From positions 1 through 29,787 of the forward strand of contig NZ_APNL01000027.1 in NCBI RefSeq assembly GCF_040361435.1: a stretch of 29,787 nt of DNA. The letters are read 5' to 3'. Position 1 is the stretch's first letter; each line of letters opens with the position of its first letter. The notes beneath the pieces are model-generated. The model searched no databases. It was given only the letters and a program-made list of their open reading frames with translations, and had not been told where the DNA came from. Source of the DNA: Salinisphaera sp002433465 (GTDB taxonomy: Bacteria > Pseudomonadota > Gammaproteobacteria > Nevskiales > Salinisphaeraceae). Below are positions 22,379 to 29,768 of this stretch, in pieces. Position numbers and translations under genes: made by a program.

Positions 22379-24855
22379 GGGAAGCGGATGGTATCAAAAG
22401 AGCTGCTCGAACTGCGGCCACGGTCGTTGTCGTCGTAGACGTCGTCGTCGACGAACGACTGTACGGTGTCACCGAACTGGCCGAGGCCGTTGAGTACGAA
22501 CTGGAACATGATGGCGGTATCCATGCTGCCGTCGTTGTTTGCTACATAGCGCCGCCAGGCCACACGCCCTGCCCAACAGCAGGAGGGGCGGTATTCGAAG
22601 CCGGCCAGCGTCTCCACGTTTTGACTCTCCTCGAGCGAGTAGTTCCAACGCCCGAGTACGTCCAGGTTTTCGGTAACCGGTGCGCGCAGGCCGACCGCGG
22701 TCTGTTCCAGGTCTTCATAGGCGCCGGATACCAGCGTCGTACGCGTGGTGTCGTCGTCGATACGGTCGACTTCGCGCAGCGGCCGATAGTCGTTGTAACG
22801 CCGATAGCCCAGATCGAGCTGATAGCCGGCGTCGGTGCGATAGCTGGCGGTTGCGGTCGCGCGATTCACGCGGCTGTCGTCGGGATCGTACTGCACGGTG
22901 GTACGCGCGGTGATGTGCTCGGTCGGGCGCAGTTCCAGGCCGGCGACATAATCGGAGCCGCGATCGCCGTAGCCGACTTCGCCGCTGGCGGGCATGTTCA
23001 CGCGCAGATCGCGAAAGCCGGTGACACGGCCGAAGTCGACCTTGGCCACGGTGCGCCCGCTCTGCGGCTCGATAAAGCGCGAAGACACGCCCAGCGTAAG
23101 CTGGTTGGCGTCGCCGATACGATCCGAGCCGACAAAACGGTTGTCCGAAAACAGGCGGTCGAAGTGCAGATCCGCCACGCCGGAGTCCAAGATCGGGATA
23201 TCCGACTGATCCTCGTAACCGGTGTAGAGATACTGTGCGCGCGGCTCCAGCGTTTGTACCCAGCCGTCGTTGAAGCTGCGCGCGAAGCGCAGCCCGCTGC
23301 CGAAGGTGAACTGGGGAATATCGCGGGTGATGACATCGTCGCCGCCGGTATCCGCGGGGCTGAAGTTGTTGGCGTTGTCGAAATTGCGAAGCTGGTAGCG
23401 GGTCACGCGATAGGAGGCTTCGCTGTTGGCATACCAGCCGCCGCGATCCACGCCCCAGAGCAGGCGCGGGCGTGCTTCGGCGCGGTAGGCGTCGATATCG
23501 TCGTCGCGCTGGAAATTGCTGAATTCGGCGTCGAGGCCGGCACGCACGGGCGTGCTCGGGGTGAGCATTTCCAGGCGCGCCTGGGGCATGCGCTTGTAGG
23601 GCTCGTTACTGAACGCCCGATCGAGGTTGTCGTTGTCCTCGTCGTAGTCGTCGAGCGTCTGGAAATCCTGGGCCAGCAGGGTGAAGCGCAGCCCGGTGTC
23701 CACCGCGGTCAGGCGCACTGCCTGTTCGAGCTGTGAGGTCGAGGTGCCGGCGAGGTCGTTGCTGAGATCCTCGAAATACTGGTCGTCGCTCACACGGGTG
23801 TAGTTGGCTTCGATGCCCAGATGCGGCGTGAGCTGGCCGATGTGCTCGAAATGAAACAGCGCACGGTCGTCGTCGTATTCGTTGTCGCTGGGCAGATATT
23901 CGCCGTCGAATTCGCCGCGGTGGTGGGCGTAGAGATAGCGTAGCTGGCCACCGAGCTGTAAGCCGCGCTTGCCGAGCACCCGCGGCACGACGGTCGCGTC
24001 GTAGTTGGGTGCGAGGTTGAAGTAGTAGGGCACGGCCAGCTCGAAGCCGGAATCGCTGGTGCTGCCGATGGTCGGCGGCAGCACGCCGCTGTGGCGTCGG
24101 TTGTCGATCGGGAAATTCAGGTACGGCGAATAGAAGACCGGCACGCCATAGAAGCGCATGACGGTATCGAAGGCTTCGCCGCGTCCGCTGGTGCGATCCA
24201 GCTCGATACGGTTCGCCGAGAGCAGCCAGGCCTTGGTTTCGCCGTCGCAGGTGGTGTAGTTGGCGTCGGTCAGCTCGAAACGCCCCGCGCCCAGCGCGTT
24301 TACCGTTGCCGCCTGGCCACGCCCGCCGTTGGTGAGGATCGAATAGTTGGCTTGATTGAACTCGCCGGTTTCGTCGTTGACCAGCACGTCGCCGCTGTCG
24401 GCGGTCAGGAATACGCCCGGGCGATAGTATTGCAGGCCGTCGCGTGCCTGGGCCCGGCCGCTCTTGCGGTCGTAGCGCACGAACGGCGCTTCCAGGGCCT
24501 GACCGTTGCGCTCGAGCCGGACGTTGCCGGTCGCCTCGGCCACTTCGTCCTGCAGGCTGGCCTGATCGGCCACGAGGGTGGAATCCGCGCTGGGCTCGGG
24601 CAGGGCGATCGGCGGGGTATCGACAGCGCACCCCATTTCGGCGGCAATGCTAGGCTTGGCCGCCAGCGCGCCGACACAGACAATCGACACGCCCAGCACG
24701 AGCGGTGTCACGGTTGGCAGGCGCAGTGCGAAACGGCCCCGCTGCAACGCCGACTGGCGCCGCAAACAGCCGATCTCTGAACGACCCGAACCGAAACGAC
24801 CGGAACCGAAACGACAATAGTGAACAGCGATACGAATCACGGCGGGATGTCTCAC
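22375..24855 (-). CDS. lptD: LPS-assembly outer-membrane protein LptD
   Basis: An outer-membrane translocon that, with LptE, inserts lipopolysaccharide into the outer leaflet. The frame gives 826 residues from a GTG at 24855. An OstA-type jellyroll (about 90-230, LVADQASLQDEVAEATGNV) is followed by a C-terminal barrel. Four cysteines, Cys76, Cys203 and the late CysCys pair (RPSCCWAG), match the two disulfides needed for function. The start is unclear: no ATG precedes the hydrophobic signal core (about 50-66). GTG 24840 (AGGGTGAG upstream) and TTG 24765 are alternatives. The first gene of the operon, it overlaps surA. Confidence 0.95.
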   Translation of the reverse strand: MRHPAVIRIAVHYCRFGSGRFGSGRSEIGCLRRQSALQRGRFALRLPTVTPLVLGVSIVCVGALAAKPSIAAEMGCAVDTPPIALPEPSADSTLVADQASLQDEVAEATGNVRLERNGQALEAPFVRYDRKSGRAQARDGLQYYRPGVFLTADSGDVLVNDETGEFNQANYSILTNGGRGQAATVNALGAGRFELTDANYTTCDGETKAWLLSANRIELDRTSGRGEAFDTVMRFYGVPVFYSPYLNFPIDNRRHSGVLPPTIGSTSDSGFELAVPYYFNLAPNYDATVVPRVLGKRGLQLGGQLRYLYAHHRGEFDGEYLPSDNEYDDDRALFHFEHIGQLTPHLGIEANYTRVSDDQYFEDLSNDLAGTSTSQLEQAVRLTAVDTGLRFTLLAQDFQTLDDYDEDNDNLDRAFSNEPYKRMPQARLEMLTPSTPVRAGLDAEFSNFQRDDDIDAYRAEARPRLLWGVDRGGWYANSEASYRVTRYQLRNFDNANNFSPADTGGDDVITRDIPQFTFGSGLRFARSFNDGWVQTLEPRAQYLYTGYEDQSDIPILDSGVADLHFDRLFSDNRFVGSDRIGDANQLTLGVSSRFIEPQSGRTVAKVDFGRVTGFRDLRVNMPASGEVGYGDRGSDYVAGLELRPTEHITARTTVQYDPDDSRVNRATATASYRTDAGYQLDLGYRRYNDYRPLREVDRIDDDTTRTTLVSGAYEDLEQTAVGLRAPVTENLDVLGRWNYSLEESQNVETLAGFEYRPSCCWAGRVAWRRYVANNDGSMDTAIMFQFVLNGLGQFGDTVQSFVDDDVYDDNDRGRSSSSSFDTIRFP
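24781..24815. repeat. 15-bp tandem repeat at the lptD 5' end
   Basis: Two 15-bp units (24781-24795 and 24796-24810) differ at one position, and five bases of a third unit follow. On the lptD strand they encode RFGSG twice if the long start is used. If translation begins further in, the repeat lies in the 5' untranslated region. Confidence 0.8.
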
Positions 24856-24944
24856 CCTTGGACGTGGCGAAACGCGTGGCCCGGGCCACGGCGCGGCGCC
24901 GCAGAAAGCGGTTGTGTTCGCAAGCGAACCCCCAATGCGCTCCG

Positions 24945-24973
24945 ATTATGCGCACCCGCTCGAATACCCGCAA
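24945..24973 (-). promoter_or_regulatory. Candidate promoter for lptD-surA-pdxA-rsmA
   Basis: On the - strand TTGCGG (24973-24968) and CATAAT (24950-24945) are 17 bases apart. The -10 matches five of six, the -35 three of six. Transcription would start near 24938, giving a leader of at least 80 bases that contains a TTCGC/GCGAA hairpin and a 16-bp perfect palindrome (24875-24890). Confidence 0.45.
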
Positions 24974-25010
24974 TAAAACAGGACGCGCCAAAGGCCTGGG
25001 AGCGAACTGC

Positions 25011-26000
25011 ATGAACAGCACGCGCGATACCCGTCGTGAAGCACTCGAAGCCTGGGTCGCGCAGGAACTCGACGCCATGCCGAGCTGGACGGTCGCCTCG
25101 GCCGATGCGAGTTTCCGACGCTACTTCCGCGCCCGGGTGGGCAAGGGTGAGGCGGCAAACTGCTATATCGCAATGGATGCGCCGCCCGAGCGCGAGGACA
25201 ACCCGGCGTTCGTACGCATTGCCGAACTCATGGCTGCGGCGGGCCTGAACGTGCCGCGGGTGCTGGCGGTCGACTACGAGCGCGGCTTCATGCTGCTGAC
25301 CGATCTGGGCACACGCACCTTTCTCGACGTGCTCGATGCCGACAACGCCGACGCGCTGTTCGGCGCGGCCACCGGTGCGCTCATCGACTGGCAGCAGGCA
25401 AGCCAGCCCGGGGTGTTGCCGGACTATGACCGGGCCACGCTTGCTGCCGAGCTGGAATTGTTTCGCGACTGGTATCTGGCCCGCCATCTGCGCTACACGC
25501 CCACGGCCAGCGAGCAGGCCGATATCGATGCCGCCTTTACCTTCCTGCTCGATGAAATCTGTGCCCAGCCGCAGGTTTACGTGCACCGCGACTACATGCC
25601 GCGCAACCTCATGGTCAGCCACCCGCTGCCGGGCGTGCTCGATTTCCAGGATGCTCGTTACGGGCCGGTAACCTACGACTTGGCGAGCCTGTTTCGGGAT
25701 GCCTTCATCAGTTGGCCGGCCGATCGTGTCGAGGGCTGGACACGCCACTACTGGGATGCCGCGCGTGAACGTCGTATTCCGGTTGGCGACGACTTCGCGA
25801 CCTTCAAGCGCGACCTCGCACTCATGGGCGCCCAGCGTCATCTCAAGGTGCTGGGCATCTTTGCGCGTATCGCCCACCGCGACGGCAAGCCGCGCTATCT
25901 CGCCGATACGCCTCGCTTTGTGCGCTATCTGGAACCCGTGGTGGCCGAATACGAACCGTTGCAGGGGCTGGCCCCGCTGCTGGCGAAGTCCGCACCATGA
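25011..26000 (+). CDS. amgK: N-acetylmuramate/N-acetylglucosamine kinase AmgK
   Basis: A 329-residue aminoglycoside-phosphotransferase-fold kinase starting at ATG 25011 (GGGAG at 24998-25002). The catalytic motif HRDYMPRN (192-199) and metal-binding DFQDA (211-215) are intact. In Pseudomonas, AmgK phosphorylates MurNAc at the anomeric position so that MurU can make UDP-MurNAc, bypassing de novo synthesis and lowering fosfomycin sensitivity. Its pairing with murU, and divergence from lptD, are as in Pseudomonas and support this role over an antibiotic kinase. A longer frame from 24705 runs into the lptD coding region and is not used. Confidence 0.92.
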   Translation: MNSTRDTRREALEAWVAQELDAMPSWTVASADASFRRYFRARVGKGEAANCYIAMDAPPEREDNPAFVRIAELMAAAGLNVPRVLAVDYERGFMLLTDLGTRTFLDVLDADNADALFGAATGALIDWQQASQPGVLPDYDRATLAAELELFRDWYLARHLRYTPTASEQADIDAAFTFLLDEICAQPQVYVHRDYMPRNLMVSHPLPGVLDFQDARYGPVTYDLASLFRDAFISWPADRVEGWTRHYWDAARERRIPVGDDFATFKRDLALMGAQRHLKVLGIFARIAHRDGKPRYLADTPRFVRYLEPVVAEYEPLQGLAPLLAKSAP

Positions 26001-26671
26001 GCGCACCCATGAAAGCCATGATTCTGGCCGCCGGGCGCGGCGAGCGCCTGCGCCCGCTCACCGACGAAACGCCCAAGCCGTTGATCGAAGTCGGGGCCCG
26101 CTCGTTGATCGGTCATCACCTGCACGCGCTGGCGGCAGGCGGATTCGAAGACGTGGTGATTAACGTCGCCTATCGCGGCGAACAGATCGTGGCCGCGCTC
26201 GGCGACGGCAGCGGCTGGGGGCTGCGCCTGCACTACAGCCGCGAAACGCCCGGCGAACTGGATACCGGTGGCGGTATAAAGCGTGCCCTGCCGCTGCTGG
26301 GCGAGGCCCCGTTTGCCCTGATCAGCGCCGACGTGTTCACCGACTATGACTATGCACGTCTGCACGAACGCCGCCATGCCGATGCCCACTGCGTGCTGGT
26401 CGACAACCCCGAACACCATGCGCAGGGCGATTTCGGCCTCGTCGATGGCCGGCTGGTCGATCACGAGCCGCGTTTGACCTATGCCGGTATCGGCGTATTC
26501 GATCCGCAACGATTCGCAAGCCGCGATACGCAACGCTTTGCGCTGTCCGTGGTCATACGTGAGGCGTTGGGCCAGGGACGGGCCAGCGGCGAGCAGCATC
26601 GCGGCGAATGGATCGACGTCGGTCGGCCCAGCGCGCTCGAGGCCGCCCGCCATGCGGCCGTGCGTGGCTGA
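25997..26671 (+). CDS. murU: N-acetylmuramate alpha-1-phosphate uridylyltransferase MurU
   Basis: A 224-residue nucleotidyltransferase. The signature MILAAGRGERLRPLTDETPKPL (about residues 8-29) binds the nucleotide, and ISADVFTDYD (about 108-117) supplies the metal-binding Asp. The product is UDP-MurNAc in the cell-wall recycling route. The start overlaps the amgK stop as ATGA. A second ATG at 26009 gives the family-like MKAMILAAG start and may be the real one. The family resembles glucose-1-phosphate thymidylyltransferases, but the amgK neighbour settles the call. Confidence 0.92.
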   Translation: MSAPMKAMILAAGRGERLRPLTDETPKPLIEVGARSLIGHHLHALAAGGFEDVVINVAYRGEQIVAALGDGSGWGLRLHYSRETPGELDTGGGIKRALPLLGEAPFALISADVFTDYDYARLHERRHADAHCVLVDNPEHHAQGDFGLVDGRLVDHEPRLTYAGIGVFDPQRFASRDTQRFALSVVIREALGQGRASGEQHRGEWIDVGRPSALEAARHAAVRG

Positions 26672-26692
26672 TACCGAAAGCGCTGTTAGAAT
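26664..26692 (+). promoter_or_regulatory. Weak candidate promoter before the lipoprotein pair
   Basis: TAGAAT (26687-26692; five of six) lies 17 bases after GTGGCT (26664-26669; three of six). It overlaps the end of murU and would serve the two lipoprotein genes. The 91-bp gap, in an otherwise overlapping gene set, is what makes a separate promoter plausible. Confidence 0.35.
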
Positions 26693-26762
26693 CCCGGGCC
26701 TGTCGAGCCGGCCGTGGCGGCCGAACGCGGCAGGCGCACCGTCAAGACAATGGAGAAGCCGC

Positions 26763-27191
26763 ATGCCGGCGAGTATGTCGAACCTTCTGATCCGGGCACT
26801 TTTTGCCGGGCTCGTGATCCTCGCGAGTGCGGGCTGTGCATCGAACGCGGTAGTCGCGCCAAGCGCGCCTGACGAAAGCGTACTGGCGCCGGCCGAACAG
26901 GCGCTGGCCAAGGCACGCGCGGCGGATGCCGATACCTTTGCGCCGCGTGCGGTCGATGCCTCGCGGCGCCGTATTGCTACCGCTCGCGATATTCTCTACA
27001 GCGCGGCGCGTGCCAATCGCGAACTCAGCGACACCGAGCGTGACCGGGTCGAGGCGCTGGTGGCAGCCGCCGAACTGGATGCCCGCTCGGCGCTGACCCA
27101 GACCCAGGCGAAGGCGGTACAGACCAAGCTGGCCGAGCTGCAGGGGCAACTCGATGGCTCTGCTGCGGCCGCCACGGAGGGCGAACGATGA
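26763..27191 (+). CDS. DUF4398-type lipoprotein
   Basis: From ATG 26763 (GGAGAAG at 26752-26758) this is 142 residues; ATG 26775 is an alternative. A lipoprotein signal ends in SAGC, with Cys24 to be acylated. The rest is a largely helical Ala/Arg/Glu-rich region (about 35-142) with AEQALAKARAADAD and ANRELSDTERDRVEALVAAAE, resembling DUF4398 proteins. Those are often encoded directly before OmpA-family lipoproteins, as here, where the stop overlaps the next start as ATGA. A role in envelope structure is inferred; nothing catalytic is seen. Confidence 0.75.
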   Translation: MPASMSNLLIRALFAGLVILASAGCASNAVVAPSAPDESVLAPAEQALAKARAADADTFAPRAVDASRRRIATARDILYSAARANRELSDTERDRVEALVAAAELDARSALTQTQAKAVQTKLAELQGQLDGSAAAATEGER

Positions 27192-28195
27192 ACAAATCCT
27201 GGATGATCGCGCTCGGCCTGGCGCCCTTCATTGCCGGCTGTTCGGTATTCGAAAACAACGTGGTGCCGCCGAGCCCGGCGCTTACCGGCATCAACGCACA
27301 GAACGCCGCGCTACAAAGCCAGGTCAAGCGCGTGCAGGATGGCGAGGCGCGTTTCGCCCCGCTGGACAACGCCCGCGAAGCGCTCGCCGCGGCCGAAGCC
27401 CAGGCCGATGTCGAGCAATACGCGGCCAACGAGCTGGCCGGGGCGCGTAGCGCACTGGAGGAGGCCGAGCAGGGCTGGCAGGCGCTGGCCAACAAGCAGC
27501 GTCCGGCCAATGCGAAGCTGGTAGCGGTAGCCGAACAGGCCCACCGGGCCCAGCGGCTGGCAGAAATCGCGCGCTATACCGCGGTACGCGAAATCAATCT
27601 CGAACAGCTGATCGCGGTCAACGACGAACTCAAGGCGCGCGGCGATCAAGCGGCGCCCGCCGCGGGCAGCAGGCCGGCCGCCGGCGCGGTTCAGCCGGTA
27701 TCGCCGGCCGATCGCAAGCTGGTGGGTCAGCAGGTGGTGCCGGACCGCTTTGGCGACGTGTCGTTCGAAACCGGCACCGCACGCATGAAGGCTGAGTCCC
27801 AAACCACGGTGCGCCAGCTTGCCGATCTGCTCAAGGCACATCCGACCGTGGGCGTGGCAATTTTCGGCCATACCGACAGCGTCGGCCCGTCGCCGGAATC
27901 CATCGACCGGTTCGTGGCGGCCAACCCCGGCCTGGACGAACAGGCGCCAACCCGGGAAGAAAAGGTGCGCGCATTCAACCTCGCGCTTTCGGCCGCAAGG
28001 GCACGGGCCGTCGCCCAGCAGCTGGTGGAAAACGGTGTACCGGCGCGACGTATCGGCGCCCGCGGTTTCGGTGATACCCAGCCGGTGGCGTCCAACGACA
28101 CCGCCGAAGGACGGCGTGCCAATCGCCGTATCGAAGCCGTGATCGTACCGGGCCCCGATAGCCCCGAAGCCCGTAGCGCACGCTCGGGCGCCTAG
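27188..28195 (+). CDS. OmpA-family peptidoglycan-binding lipoprotein
   Basis: A 335-residue lipoprotein with lipobox IAGC (Cys18). A long helical, Ala/Glu-rich region (about 33-150) resembles its DUF4398 partner and suggests a shared origin or pairing. The OmpA-like domain (about 185-320) has GHTDS (227-231), the N-x-x-LS-x-x-RA motif with Arg271, and EGRRANRRIEAVI. Asp230 and Arg271 are the expected diaminopimelate contacts. About 25 additional residues lie between GHTDSVG and Asn264. It probably tethers the outer membrane to the cell wall. It overlaps the previous gene by four bases, indicating coupling. Confidence 0.88.
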   Translation: MNKSWMIALGLAPFIAGCSVFENNVVPPSPALTGINAQNAALQSQVKRVQDGEARFAPLDNAREALAAAEAQADVEQYAANELAGARSALEEAEQGWQALANKQRPANAKLVAVAEQAHRAQRLAEIARYTAVREINLEQLIAVNDELKARGDQAAPAAGSRPAAGAVQPVSPADRKLVGQQVVPDRFGDVSFETGTARMKAESQTTVRQLADLLKAHPTVGVAIFGHTDSVGPSPESIDRFVAANPGLDEQAPTREEKVRAFNLALSAARARAVAQQLVENGVPARRIGARGFGDTQPVASNDTAEGRRANRRIEAVIVPGPDSPEARSARSGA

Positions 28196-28209
28196 CCGTC
28201 GATTGTGGT

Positions 28210-28238
28210 GCCGGCGCACGCACTGCGCGTGCGCCGGC
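28210..28238. terminator. Perfect 12-bp hairpin between convergent genes
   Basis: GCCGGCGCACGC (28210-28221) pairs perfectly with 28227-28238 around the loop ACTGC. It lies 15 bases after the OmpA-type gene and 7 bases past the lexA stop, so it could serve both strands. Neither side has a T tract, so intrinsic termination is not assured. Confidence 0.5.
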
Positions 28239-28244
28239 TAGGGC

Positions 28245-28883
28245 CTACTGCAGGCTGCGGATCACGCCGACTGCGATACCTTCCAGCGCCAGCGATTCGC
28301 GTTCGGCGTCGACCACGATATCGGCATAGTCCGGGTTTTCGGCCTGCAGCCGTGCCGTTTGGCCATCGCGGGCAAACCGCTTGACCGTGACCTCGTCCTC
28401 GACCCGAAACACGGCGACCTGGCCGTTGCGCACTTCGCTGGCCTGGGACACGGCCAGCAGGTCGCCGTCGAAAATGCCGACGCCGATCATGCTGTCGCCG
28501 CTGACGCGAAGCAGATAATCCGGCCGGCGCGAAAACAGCCCCGCATCGACTTCGCAATGGCGCTCCACATGTTCCACCGCGAGCAGCGGCGCGCCCGCGG
28601 CGACACGACCGATCACCGCAAGGTTGAGCGTATGCGCAGCGGCAACGTCGTCGGGCTCGGGCGCGTCGTCGGTCGAGGTCAGCCGAATCCCCCGACTCAG
28701 GCGGGCATTGAGCTCGATAAAGCCCTTGCGTTCGAGCGTGCGCAGATGCGCCTGTGCCGCGTTTGCCGAGGCAAAGCCAAGCGCTTCGGCAATCTCGGCG
28801 CGGGTGGGCGGCGTATGGCGTTCGGCGATCGTGTCGCGAATAAACGCATAAACGCGACGCTGTTTTTCGGTGAGCTCGTTCAT
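28245..28883 (-). CDS. lexA: SOS response repressor LexA
   Basis: A 212-residue LexA starting at ATG 28883 (MNELTEKQRRVYAFI). The winged-helix domain (1-70) has PPTRAEIAEALGF and ends SRGIRL. The self-cleavage bond is Ala96-Gly97 (GRVAAGAPL), with the Ser131 (GDSM) and Lys168 (DEVTVKR) dyad intact. RecA on single-stranded DNA triggers cleavage and derepresses DNA repair genes. A longer frame from TTG 28919 would add 12 unconserved residues. The linker (70-88) is about ten residues longer than in E. coli. A LexA-box-like site lies directly upstream, which implies autoregulation. Confidence 0.97.
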   Translation of the reverse strand: MNELTEKQRRVYAFIRDTIAERHTPPTRAEIAEALGFASANAAQAHLRTLERKGFIELNARLSRGIRLTSTDDAPEPDDVAAAHTLNLAVIGRVAAGAPLLAVEHVERHCEVDAGLFSRRPDYLLRVSGDSMIGVGIFDGDLLAVSQASEVRNGQVAVFRVEDEVTVKRFARDGQTARLQAENPDYADIVVDAERESLALEGIAVGVIRSLQ

Positions 28884-28884
28884 C

Positions 28885-28900
28885 GTGTAAGGATATCCAG
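28885..28900 (-). promoter_or_regulatory. LexA box (SOS box) at the lexA start
   Basis: On the lexA strand CTGGATATCCTTACAC matches the CTGT-N8-ACAG consensus at 6 of the 8 defined positions: the first three of the left half-site and the first three of the right. The middle shares the ATAT typical of E. coli sites. It ends one base before the ATG, so bound LexA would block initiation or elongation directly. Confidence 0.6.
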
Positions 28901-28943
28901 TAACTCGGCCTGCGCGCAACGCGGTGGCGGTAATTCGGCGCGT

Positions 28944-28972
28944 TTGACGCGCTGCAACACGAGCGTTAGTCT
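28944..28972 (+). promoter_or_regulatory. Candidate promoter for the phasin-like gene
   Basis: TTGACG (28944-28949; five of six) is 17 bases from TAGTCT (28967-28972; three of six). Transcription would begin near 28980, at a perfect GCTGC/GCAGC hairpin (28981-28993) that would sit at the very 5' end of the mRNA. Confidence 0.35.
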
Positions 28973-29027
28973 ATGTGGATGCTGCAACGCAGCAAATGAA
29001 AAGAAACTAATTGTGAGAGGGCCAGAC

Positions 29028-29699
29028 ATGAAGATTCAGGAAATCGTTTCGGACGTACGCAATCGCGTTGGAACCGTCGGACGCAACTATCAGGATGCGT
29101 TCAAGGCCTATTTCGATGCACAGCGCCAGGCCGTAGGCGTCGTGACCAAGAATGGCCAGACGCTGGCCAATACCGAGATCGGCGCGGCGAAAAACGTCTT
29201 CGCTGCAGCCAAGACGAGCTTCGAGAAAGCACGCAAGGACGGTGTGCGAAAGGTTGCCAACAACCCGCAGGCCTATGTCCCGAACGGCCGCGACCAGATC
29301 GTGTCGGCCTATAAGGACACCATCGATCTGCTGGTGCAGACCACCAACGAGCTGAGCAAGGTTGTAACCAGCGGTTATAAGTCCGTGCTCGGCAAGCTCT
29401 CTGGCGAGACGAAGAAGGCGTCTTCCACCCGCAAGCGAGCCGCCTCGACCAGCCGCAGCACAGCGAGCAGCAAGAAGAGCACGTCGGCTGCCAGCGCCAA
29501 AGCCGGCGCGAGCAAGACCACGGCCGCCAAGCGCAAGACGGCCTCCACGCGCAAGAGCACGGCGAACGGTTCCACCGCCAAGGCGGCTGCCGGTACGGCC
29601 ACCACGCGCAAGCGCAGCACGGCCAAGAAGGCGAGCGCGCCCGCGCCGTCGGATGCATCGCAGGCGACGCCCGGCAGCACCGATAGCAGCGCTTCGTAA
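29028..29699 (+). CDS. Phasin-like protein with histone-like basic tail
   Basis: A 223-residue protein from ATG 29028 (AGAGG at 29016-29020). Residues 1-125 are amphipathic helix without Cys or Trp (KIQEIVSDVRNRV, QRQAVGVVTKNGQTLA, IVSAYKDTIDLLVQTTNEL), resembling phasin-family proteins that coat polyhydroxyalkanoate granules. Residues 127-203 are almost only Lys, Arg, Ser, Thr, Ala and Gly, with repeated TRKR/TAKK-type clusters as in histone H1-like or PhaF-type tails that bind DNA. No signal peptide is seen. A cytoplasmic role linking granules or another surface to the nucleoid is inferred. The phasin assignment is by pattern, not firm. Confidence 0.6.
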   Translation: MKIQEIVSDVRNRVGTVGRNYQDAFKAYFDAQRQAVGVVTKNGQTLANTEIGAAKNVFAAAKTSFEKARKDGVRKVANNPQAYVPNGRDQIVSAYKDTIDLLVQTTNELSKVVTSGYKSVLGKLSGETKKASSTRKRAASTSRSTASSKKSTSAASAKAGASKTTAAKRKTASTRKSTANGSTAKAAAGTATTRKRSTAKKASAPAPSDASQATPGSTDSSAS

Positions 29700-29737
29700 T
29701 TCGACGCCGCAAAAGCAGGCGCCCTCGAGGCGCAACG

Positions 29738-29768
29738 AAAAAGCCCGGCTCCGGCCGGGCTTTTTTTT
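29738..29768 (+). terminator. Rho-independent terminator after the phasin-like gene
   Basis: A perfect 12-bp stem (29738-29749 with 29754-29765), loop TCCG, overlaps an eight-T tract (29761-29768). It is one of the two clearest terminators in the window. The A tract on the 5' side would also allow it to work on the - strand for any gene beyond the window. Confidence 0.93.

Noticed and set aside
21407..22438. Long + strand open frame opposite surA
   Set aside because: It mirrors the codon bias of surA on the other strand. surA is intact with two clear parvulin domains.
24875..24890. 16-bp perfect palindrome as an attachment site or known operator
   Set aside because: GC-rich palindromes are common at this composition, and it matches no operator I know. 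It is mentioned only as a candidate to test.
24705..25010. N-terminal extension of the amgK frame
   Set aside because: It overlaps the lptD coding start and has no conserved sequence; ATG 25011 has a good ribosome binding site and the family-like start.
28884..28919. Upstream TTG start for lexA
   Set aside because: It would add 12 unconserved residues and run through the LexA box; MNELTEKQ matches the family start.
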